Positions 55,901-64,000 of a stretch of DNA of 64,000 bases are shown here, piece by piece. Position 1 is the stretch's first letter; each line of letters begins with the position of its first letter. The DNA lies in assembly GCA_949130495.1 (NCBI GenBank), contig OX422210.1:496845760-496909759 (forward strand), given 5' to 3'. A program made the translations under genes and the position numbers. The notes beneath the pieces are model-generated. The model worked only from the letters and a program-made list of their open reading frames with translations, made no database searches and was not told the DNA's origin. The stretch is from Sambucus nigra. Lineage: Eukaryota; Streptophyta; Magnoliopsida; Dipsacales; Adoxaceae.

Positions 55901-56840
55901 CTTGGTAATAAACTAGCAAGGAAAAATAAAAGCACATCAACAGTGATACAAACAAGAGAAAAATTAAGGAGAGATTCAGATTAGACAATAACAACGCATT
56001 TTATTGATCATAGGAGGATAAAGTACAACAAAAGTTACAAGAAAGAAAGGCAAATGTAGAAGAACAACATAAATAAAGAGCCGAGCAACGCTACACCTTC
56101 TCCTTATTTCCTATAACATCATCAGTAGCTTTGGACGAGGAGGTCGGTTGCTCGGGAGGTGCTTGGTGATGCTCGGTAAATGTTTATACTATCTGAACTT
56201 GCTCGAAGGGCTGAGGATCAGTAGCAACAGAGACTTGTTCCACTATCATCATGGAAGACTCATCAGATACAGCTTCATCTTCTTCTTCCTCATCAATAGT
56301 AGGAGGAGGGCTATGAGTGTGTCTCTGAAATAACTCAGAATCGCCCGCAACACTCAACTCTTTTAATGTTGCGACCCATCCGTCCCTGAAGTACTTCAGA
56401 CTTGCGTACTCCATCTGGAAAGTAATCGAGGTTAAAGCTCTATTCCACCCCTTATCCCAACTAGAGCTGAACGATTTCTTTACCGCAGCCTTTCTCTTCG
56501 TCTTCTCAGAAGAAGCCCATTCCTCGGCAAGCCTTACCTTCTCCTCAAGGTCTTTCTTACGCCGTTCAGCCTCTTCAAGCTTGCTATCAGCCTCTTTCTT
56601 GCTGACAGCGGTAACCTTCAATTGCTCCTCTAACTCCTTAGAGGCATTTACATTTTGATCACGAGCTGACTCTGCAAAAACAAGTTTCGTTCCCCAGGCA
56701 ACCTTATCCTCAACGTATTTCTTCCGAGCATCCTTCACGGCTTGAGATAACCCAACAAAAGCTTCTTCAATTCCACTGGACAAAGTTGCAGCCTTAACGA
56801 CCTCATCTCTCTCCAGGATCCTCTTAAAGCATGTCATAAA

Positions 56841-56918
56841 CTGGAAACAAGAAACGAAGCTCAAGTTAGAATGCGAATACAGTATATAAGAAAAAGTGTT
56901 TGGAATAATGTCACTTAC
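56841..56918 (-). other. Intron 2 of antisense gene A (78 nt)
   Basis: The minus strand reads GTAAGTGACATT at the donor and TTTCTTGTTTCCAG at the acceptor, both near-perfect plant splice signals. The length is a multiple of three and has no stop, so translation can read through it. Its removal joins FTAQHIAS to FMTCFKR. Confidence 0.75.
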
Positions 56919-57646
56919 TGACGCGATATGTTGGGCCGTAAAATCAACGACCTTCTCCTCTGGAAGGGAACCATCAGCTAGATAATATAGAATGGTCCAA
57001 GACTTGATCAAACCCCTGGCCGAACTCGGGATAATAAAAGCTAGAGCACTAGATCCCGAGGAAGGACCCCCAAGGTCAGAAGGTCGAGTAACAGCTTCTA
57101 TAGGTCTTTCTGTGAGACCTCTCCTCAATCTCCTTAGAGGAGCATCTTCAATCAAAGATGATGCCTCTTCTTATGCAATAGAGCCACCTCCAATCAAAGG
57201 TGTTGCCTCTTTTGAGACAACATGAGGTCTCCTACTGACTTCCTTGATAGGTGAAGTTGTTCCTTTGGAGGAAGTACCATCCTCTTTCTTTGTCCCTTTT
57301 ACTGGGACATCTCTTTTGCTCTTCTTTACCCCTTCAGTATCAGGAGCATCCTTGGCGAAGAATGCATGCATTCTTATCTTCCTCATCATCAAATCAGCAA
57401 TAGATGAACCCAAATCAGAGGCAGATTCTTCTATGTTTTCTCGATGTGTGGGTACTTGATCAAGATCAATTACCACGAGAGGGGCAAGAGGACGAGCAAT
57501 GAAGGAATATTTGGTATTTTTATATCTTAACAAATAGGAAGAAGCTCTAATATGCTCCCCAATAATTGATTGGTGCAAGACCCAGATAAGTTTTAAATCT
57601 TTTAAATTCATATCGATCTCTTTTGGAGGCTTTCTTTTGTTATCAA

Positions 57647-57723
57647 CTGCAAAAGAAAATATAAATATCAGTGAAGAATTTTATCAAACATAAACAGAGC
57701 TAAATCAAATCATTGAAAACAAC
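57647..57723 (-). other. Intron 1 of antisense gene A (77 nt)
   Basis: The donor is AATAG/GTTGTTTTC, which is weak after GT. The acceptor is TATATTTTCTTTTGCAG, which is strong. Joining the exons keeps the frame from PPYGNGI to DNKRKPPKEIDMN. The frame supports it, but no transcript does. Confidence 0.6.
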
Positions 57724-58223
57724 CTATTCCATTTCCATAAGGTGGACACCTAGGACCTTGGTACACATCATTTCCTTTTAATGGAGGGTGTTACCAATTT
57801 TTCATCACCACCCCATGATTAAAATAGTCCCTATTAGCAACGGGAAGACTACCAAAGCTCTATTGGAAAACCTAGTTTTTAAATAAAATATGGTATCACT
57901 GGTAACCCATTTATAACAAAACATAATTTTAGAGATCCCTAAATGAGTCCCATGGATTTGGTTTAACCTATGTATGCCATTAACTACCCTCCATGTATTT
58001 GGAGCTACCCTTGCAGGCACAATATCAAAATATCGGAAAATTTTCAAACACAAAGGATTAGGAGAAAAAGAAAATCCGCATTCAGCTATGAAAAGTGAGG
58101 GAAACCAGTTCCCCTTAGCCAAAGAAAGAAATCAGATGGAGAAAGAGGTTCTTCTAGAATAACCCAAGAGGGAATTGTAAAATCGGCTCGAAATTTATCC
58201 AAAGATTCGACAAGATAAACCAT

Positions 58224-58664
58224 GATGACTAAAGCAGAGAAGAAGGAAGAAATTCTTACAGAGAATCTAGAAATCTTCTATGGTGGACAATGGGAAGAAC
58301 GATAATATGAAAATGAAGTGAGAAAACATTGAGTTTAGAAATCTGGGAGTGAAAAGTAGAGGGAGATGTTTTTCCTATCGCTTTTAAATGACTTTCCTCG
58401 GGAAGTAGGAAAAGAAATGATTACTAGAAAAGACGATTGTGTTTTCGGCGGTTAAATGATGGAAAAGACGCCAATACCCAAGCGTCTGGTGTAGATTCAA
58501 AATATTTACAAATTTTCCATTTCGCGCTCAAATGATGAGATTAGAGGAACAGATCCTAAATGTTGGAGATTTGTAAGTAACCAATACACACTATTCGAGC
58601 AACTTTCGAGTAAAATATTCCACACTCTCATATCAAAACTCGACTGTGAAACATTGAGGGCTTT
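58224..58664 (+). other. Region upstream of antisense gene A, and polypurine tract
   Basis: Read on the minus strand this is the leader and presumed promoter of gene A. Read on the plus strand it ends with TTCCACACTC and GAAACATTGAGGGCTTT, the degenerate polypurine tract before the 3' LTR. The corresponding bases at 1-161 are conserved in the other Tat element. Confidence 0.6.
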
Positions 58665-59153
58665 TGTTGATACGAAAATTAGGCAGCTGACGTGGACTAA
58701 TCATATAAAGACACGTGTCATCTTACCTGGCAAATGAATAAAAACACCGAGCTACATATCACCCCGAGGAACTTAACATGTAGACCTACTCAGCGTACTG
58801 ACCTACTCAGCATGAAGAGCATCTGGACAGGAAGATCAAGCGACGACTGCATGTTTAATGAACATCGGATTTAATGAACATTCTTATTGTACAGATGCAT
58901 ATGTTTATTAAACGACTCCATCTTGTCTATTCATACAAATAGCCCCAAGGCTATAAATACCTTGTAACACTCGCCATAAGGGGGGAATTTTTTATCTCTT
59001 TAAATCATCATCGAGATTAAATCACACATTGGGAATACAAGAACAGTGGACGTAGGCCATTCTCATTGGGCTGAACCACTTTAAAAATCTATTGTCTTAT
59101 TTTATTTATCTGTGATTAATTAATTAGTTCAAATCTAGTTTTTTACATCAACA
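58665..59153 (+). repeat. 3' LTR of the Tat element
   Basis: The LTR starts TGTTGATACGAAAATTAGG and ends TTTTTTACATCAACA, followed by the duplication ATCCC. It retains an intact TATAAATA box at 58952-58959. Confidence 0.95.
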
Positions 59154-59158
59154 ATCCC

Positions 59159-61120
59159 AATCACGTTTAAATTTTTTTTAAAGAAAAATGTTCATTCATG
59201 GTGATTATACCAAATGGAATGCATATATTCAGGTTATACCGAATGGAATGCATGTATATTTTATTTATTGAAAAAGTCTCCATCAGGGGAATTATACCAA
59301 ATGAAAGGCATATACTCAGGGTAACTATACTGAATTAAATCATATACTCAGGATAATTATATCGATTGATGTATGAATTTAGTATTTTTAAATAATTAGC
59401 TCAGGTCATAGGTAATGAAATATGGGGGTTGATTCGAGATTAGGGTAGTGAAGGTAGAGTGTACGAAGTTAGTTTTTTTTTTTAACTCACGGCTTTTCAT
59501 ATGGCTCATTAAAATGATTATGGGTTGTTTTCAAAGGTTTATAAGCTATTAACGCGTCTCATTCCATAAAAATTGTTAGTAAATATGTGTAAATTAAAAG
59601 TTTAAAACTAATGACCATTCTAAACCCTAGATTAGAGGTACATTTAGTGAGTACCATTGAGATTTTGTGTAGTTTGATGAGATAAAGGTTGAAATTTGAG
59701 TTTTTTTACTGGTGATCTTTGATATTTTTGAGGTCTAGATGTTAAAAGGTTAGATATAGATAAGTTTAGAGAGAATGAGAGAAAGTGAAAAGTGAAAATT
59801 TTGAACATTAAATACTTTTCTGGCCTTTGGTGGTATTATAGAGTGTGAAATGAGTTTATGTGGTATTATGGAGTTAATTTATGATGGTGGTATTATGAAT
59901 TAAAATATGGGGTGCTATTAGCGCCCACCTTATCAATTCATTCCTTGTGAACCCTTTTTATCCTCTAATATGCAAAGAGATCGGGGGATTTCACACCAAA
60001 ACAAAAATCCACCACCTCACAAGAGAGGTGAAATCGTGTGCCCCAAACAAAATTCTCATATGAGCCATTGACTTTTCCACACGAGTGTCATTGAATACAC
60101 TCACCAAATCTTCATTGGTTTCCCCCAGCGATAACATAAAAAACTACCACTTTTTCCTTTGAAGATACTTTCACTTATTCTCATGGACATCATTTATTTT
60201 CAAGTTCTTCTCAATTTACAATGACTTTTTAATCACGAACTGTGTAATTAACCAATCTCTTTCCTATTGACTTTGGAAATGGCTAACCACTTTGTCTATA
60301 TCCACCTTGGGTCGATTTGTTCTTTTTAATTGTCATAATATCCTATAAGAAAATGAGTAATCAAACCAATATTGTTGTAGAGAAAAATAAGAGTAAAGTT
60401 AGAAGTAAATACTAAATGGTGACCTTTGGTCGACCGATGTGCCAAAATGCACAATTTATAAATACAAAACATTCATCAATTTATGGAGAACAAACGAAAC
60501 TGGATTGAGATTGTGGATGAGGATATTGAAAATCCAACTCCATCAAATAAGGGTGAAAATAACCGTCTTCGTGACTATTTCATAGAAAAGGAAATAGAAC
60601 ATGTCACAAATATCTGTACAAAAAACTCTGAACCAACTTTTGGTTCTTTTCATCAACAAGTCGAAATAAAATTCGCAGAAGAGGTTATTAACAACATTAA
60701 GGTTGATGCTAATATGGAAATTGAGGAGGGAATTACCAAATTGAATAAGGAAGTTAAAAATCATGTCATGAATAAAATTCAAAATATGAAGCTTGTTTAG
60801 AAGTTCCAGAAGGAAATAGATAACAAGATTATAAAAATCAAGAAAGAATATAATCTCCTTGAACCTCAATGCAAGAACAAGAAAGGGAAAGAATTAGTTG
60901 GCATTTTCTTTTATTTCTAAGATTTTTAGAACTTTGTTTACCCTCCTCTAATGTTAGCATTGATGGTGGGCATACTCGTTTATCATTTTTTATTTTATTT
61001 AATAAATTGTGGCTCCAAGTGAGTCTTCACACAAAAAAATTACATTATTTGACTCAATCAATTATTATATTATTCTTATCTAAATATTAATTCTACTGTT
61101 TTCAAATGTATTCAAAGGGA
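59159..61120. other. AT-rich spacer with short tandem motifs
   Basis: At about 59200-59370 a degenerate ~30-bp unit resembling GATTATACCAAATGGAATGC-TATACTCAGG recurs about five times. The rest is AT-rich without transposon termini. A single moderate open frame (60483-60800) is listed separately. Confidence 0.45.
60483..60800 (+). CDS. Hypothetical 105-residue open frame, doubtful
   Basis: The frame starts MENKRNWIEIVDEDIENPTP and is rich in Glu, Asn, Ile and Lys, with a helical C-terminal half (EVINNIKVDANMEIEEGITK). After its stop the same frame stays open for about 39 more codons (KFQKEIDNKIIKIKKEY), so it may be the relic of a longer charged protein. No domain, start context or intron signal is recognised. 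It may equally be a chance frame in AT-rich DNA. Confidence 0.25.
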   Translation: MENKRNWIEIVDEDIENPTPSNKGENNRLRDYFIEKEIEHVTNICTKNSEPTFGSFHQQVEIKFAEEVINNIKVDANMEIEEGITKLNKEVKNHVMNKIQNMKLV

Positions 61121-62412
61121 ATCGTAATACTCTAAATTTTAAATTAATTAAATAATTAAGTAAATTAATGATAATTGTAATAATTAAAGAAAATTCTAAT
61201 TAATTATAATTTAGATTTAGTAATTTAAATTTTATTTGGATGATAATTTTATGTGAATTTAAATTTAAGATGGATTAAAATGAAATTCGAGAATTTATTT
61301 GTCAATCTATTAAAGTTTTATGTTCTTTGGTTTAATGTTTATGAATTTGACCTTAAATGGTCATTTATGTAATTTAGAACTCTCAAGAATGGGTATGTGG
61401 GAGATCTAGGGAAACCTTAAGTGCATGTTCCTATTTTGAACTTTTCTTGAGTATGAAGTTTAGTCCTTTTAGAATCTAAAATGTAAGTTATTTTTAGAAT
61501 TTAATTAGGCGCCCTTAAAACCCTAATCTATGCCAAAAGTCATGACGATATCATTTCAGATGTGCTACTGCGAGACCATGGTTGTGATCGCGGTAGTGTA
61601 CAATCTCGACTGGGCAGTAGCCTGATTGCGGGGGCTACGAGTTTTGTTATGAATTATAATATGTTTTATACGAGAAATCCATTTTTTTCACATCAACTCC
61701 TTCTTGTACACATATTCTCTTAATAGGAAACTTTAGTTTTTTCTTTAAATCGTTCCCAAAGCTGTAAGACTTGTGAAATTTTAAAAATGAAAAAAACAGG
61801 AAATGCATTCCAAATTGAACCTTCTTAAAAGAAAACCCCATTTAAAAAAAACGACTGCAGAAGCTAAAATAACAATTCATAAATGAAGAAAGAAATTTAT
61901 TTTCTCTTTAATATTCAAAATTTTGCTTACATTTTACAATGAAAAATAAAATACAACTTTCTTTAGAAAAATTACAAAGCATTTAAACGTCAAAATTCAT
62001 CCCAAACTCCAGCATATTTGTAATTAATCCAAACTCGTACAAAACCTTAAATGTATATGTAAATTATAGGGATGTGATTGAAAAACTCAATAGGCTTACA
62101 TAAATGCTCCAAGTGAATTACGCATACTAGTGTGTACATGAAGAATATATAAAAGTGTATGAATATGCCCAATCATCTAAAATCCTAAGATTATCATAGT
62201 TAAATCCTTAGAACTCATCATATGTCCATACACTTACCAAAATTTCCCATATATAAGATCCCATCTGCATTCCCCTTAGTACGGTGTGAACTCTCACTAT
62301 ACTATCTTATAATTTATCCTCCAAATAATCCATGGCTCTATAATGAATAATTTTATCTTATAGTCACAAAGACACGATTGGGTACTCCCCCATCTTCTTA
62401 CCATAGCATAAT
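61121..62412. mobile_element. Chromovirus LTR fragments
   Basis: At 61124 CGTAATACTCTAAATTTT resembles the start of a chromovirus LTR on the plus strand and fades out after about 61640. On the minus strand about 61900-62412 resembles the LTR of the deletion derivative. Shared motifs are ACTTGGAGCATTTA (at about 62110 here, 18453 there) and ACCGTACTA-GGGA (about 62279 here, 18287 there). This second piece is cut at 62412 by the Sirevirus. No termini or TSDs are visible, so the boundaries are approximate. Confidence 0.45.
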
Positions 62413-63599
62413 TGAGAGTGTGAGTGGCCCGATATGTGTGTTTTAAACAAAACCAATTTTTCCTCGAAAAAGATCCAACTTTTAAATGTGCACCAAACCA
62501 AGTTGTGAAAAACCCAATTCTTACTTTAAACCAATTTTATCTTGATTAATCCTAAACATGCATCTAGTGATTAAAGCAAGTAAAATAAAGTAAAGAATAC
62601 TCACAACGACGAATGTACAAGGAAAAAACCCAAAATAGGAAAACAACCTCGGGCGACCCAAGCCAGACAATCACTATGAATAATGGTTTTACAAAGACTA
62701 ATTAGCCTTACACTAATACTCGATCCCCACGGGTCTTGATGCTCCTTCTAATCTTCAACCATTCTTCAATAGTGCCCATGCAGAAATTCCATCTTCCACG
62801 ATACATGTCCATAACACACGCGTCCACGTATATCTCGGTATCCACTGATATGGCTTTGATACGTCTACGATGTCGAACACGATGTCCGTCTCTTTTTCAC
62901 CGCAAAACCCTTTGTGTTCAATGTGTATAACAAACAACTTTGGTGCAACAAGATCACGTAAACATATAAGAATGATAACTCGGATCTTTGTAAACTCTAA
63001 GGATGTGTTTAAGACTTTTAAACCTTAGAAAACATGTGCAAACAAGGTTCTGGTTCGTAAAACTGTTTTCCAAAAAGCACACCTACGAAATTATGATGAA
63101 AACACTATTTAAATAGGATTTAAATGCCACCTCGAAAAACGTTTCGTTCGAACGACTTGAGGAACTCGTTCAAGCGACATCCCATCTCGTTCGAACGATA
63201 TTGGATGTCGTTTGAACGATAGCGCGAAAGTTTGACTTTTTGTTTAAAACGTCTCTTTCAATGAGAGATCCAAAAATGTCAAACTCTTTTACAAGCTTAT
63301 CATCATAAAATGTAGTTTAAACCTTTTAAAACATTTTAAAACATTTTTCTTTATAAAAATTACATCCTTATCTTTTATAAAAATAATTTCGAGCACCATT
63401 AATTATACGCATTCATACCTAAGTGATCTCGGAATGAAAATAACTTTGAAGATGATTAAACTTGCACCAATTAAACTTTGACATGATTTAATTCTTTGAA
63501 GCTTTGCCGCAACGTCTTTAATTTTTTCAATATGTCATAGACCAAGTGGGATTAAGTCAAAACAATACAAGGACTCAATTGGAAATTTATGTCCTTATA
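62413..63599 (-). repeat. 3' LTR of a second Sirevirus on the minus strand
   Basis: Read on the minus strand it begins at 63599 with TATAAGGACATAAATTTCC and ends at 62413 with CACTCACACTCTCA. It aligns with the LTR at 1575-2898, for example GATCACTTAGGTATGAATGC with its counterpart near 1772. A ~22-bp-spaced series of CGTTCGAACGA palindromes lies at 63142-63220. The leading TG has decayed to TA. The left flank ATAAT (62408-62412) should be the duplication; its partner is outside the window. Confidence 0.75.
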
Positions 63600-64000
63600 A
63601 ATATTCCCCTTTGAATATTCCTGGACAAAACTAAACCAGTGAAATGCCTAACCGGGCCATCAAGAAATATGACGCCTAAATCCCATCCCATAAACCCAAA
63701 ATCAAAAATAGTGGACACGGACTAGAATATGTAGCACCGACAAGCATGAACTATCTTAATGTGATGTAGACATGAAATCTCTAATCGCTGAAGCATACCT
63801 ACACATGAAATAGACAAACAGATACCAAGTGAAGTATGGAGGAACAAATGATACCAATTTATATTTCTAATAAGAACAAAGCATTTGAAACATGTGAGCA
63901 AATCTACCCCTACATCACATACATCTCTCCCCCTTTTTGTCTCGAATAGACAATCCGGTGAAAACATAAACCAATATGAAATATCTAGCATGAGAATATG
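63600..64000 (-). mobile_element. 3' interior of the minus-strand Sirevirus, cut by window edge
   Basis: On the minus strand the sequence just before the LTR contains TTTAGTTTTGTCCAGGAATA, matching TTTAGTTTTGTCCTAGAATA before the LTR at 6680. Further in, ACAAAAAGGGGGAGAGATG (about 63925-63943) is a polypurine tract of the repeated Sirevirus type. No coding motif is within the visible 400 bp. Confidence 0.65.

Larger units (their letters stand above)
56184..58223 (-). pseudogene. Antisense accessory gene A with introns (putative gypsy-type transposon domain plus coiled coil)
   Basis: The proposed start is ATG at 58223. Exon 1 (58223-57724) encodes a region with AECGFSFSPNPLCLKIFRYF and NTWRVVNGI, resembling the 'putative gypsy type transposon' domain (PF04195), a resemblance judged from memory. 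Exon 2 (57646-56919) is basic and serine-rich, and exon 3 (56840-56184) is coiled coil. Exon 3 continues SSSWDKGWNRALTSITFQ, then an acidic tail TIDEEEEDEAVSDESS. Frames join across both introns. Exon 1 has at least two frameshifts and a stop, and exon 2 has one stop near 57170. Comparable Tat elements carry such antisense genes; a nuclear product was reported for Grande. Function here is unknown. Confidence 0.7.
47590..59153 (+). mobile_element. Complete Tat-lineage Ty3/gypsy retrotransposon with antisense accessory genes
   Basis: The 11,564-bp element has LTRs of 490 and 489 bp (47590-48079, 58665-59153) and a perfect duplication, ATCCC (47585-47589 and 59154-59158). The plus strand encodes gag, protease, reverse transcriptase, gypsy RNase H, a second RNase H and integrase, without a chromodomain. 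The second RNase H is the hallmark of Tat/Ogre/Retand elements. Between integrase and the 3' LTR lie 4.6 kb with two genes on the minus strand. About 30 LTR differences counted by eye give roughly 94% identity. Coding frames contain stops and frameshifts. Confidence 0.95.

Noticed and set aside
1..64000. tRNA genes suggested by TGGTATCAGAGC motifs
   Set aside because: Each motif sits directly inside an LTR and is a retrotransposon primer site; no cloverleaf sequence follows. No rRNA or CRISPR array was seen either.

Overview
This window is plant nuclear DNA, most likely from a flowering plant and probably a eudicot. The evidence is AT-rich sequence, retrotransposons of the plant lineages Tat, Tekay (chromovirus) and Sirevirus, tRNA-iMet primer sites and plant-style short introns. 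No host gene, tRNA, rRNA or CRISPR array is supportable. By my boundaries about 85% of the window is transposable element and another 2% is a tandem satellite, so it looks like repeat-rich, perhaps pericentromeric, intergenic DNA. All alignments were done by eye.

Left part (1-21390). The window opens in the 3' end of a Tat-type element (1-765), which sits against the truncated end of a large LTR (766-1077). Next comes a degenerate ~160-bp tandem satellite (1078-1574 and 20761-21390), split by a three-level nest. A gag-only Sirevirus (1575-20760) carries in its 3' LTR a chromovirus-like deletion derivative with only ~175 bp of interior (7584-20321). That derivative carries in its 5' LTR a full-length but broken Tekay chromovirus on the minus strand (8147-17724). 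All three insertions have 5-bp target-site duplications, and the two inner ones also have empty-site copies elsewhere in the window.

Middle part (21391-47589). After ~2.3 kb of AT-rich spacer, a second nest fills 23656-44210. It is one large-LTR, non-coding (LARD-like) element, with LTRs of ~2.9 kb, interrupted inside its 5' LTR by a sister LARD (25533-36064, LTRs ~3.1 kb). The two non-coding interiors (~4.2-4.3 kb) are clearly homologous although neither encodes protein. Both share the tRNA-iMet primer site and the chromovirus 3' end signature. The following spacer holds a ~620-bp foldback/MITE-like palindrome and a perfect 30-bp-arm hairpin.

Right part (47590-64000). A structurally complete Tat-lineage Ty3/gypsy element (47590-59153, duplication ATCCC) carries gag, protease, reverse transcriptase, two RNase H domains and integrase on the plus strand. 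Between integrase and the 3' LTR it has two decayed genes on the opposite strand, one with two spliceosomal introns. The window ends in spacer, chromovirus LTR fragments and a minus-strand Sirevirus LTR (62413-63599) whose element runs off the right edge.

Most elements appear decayed. The coding ones (Tekay, Tat, Sirevirus) contain stops, frameshifts or altered catalytic motifs, so they would need helper proteins to move.
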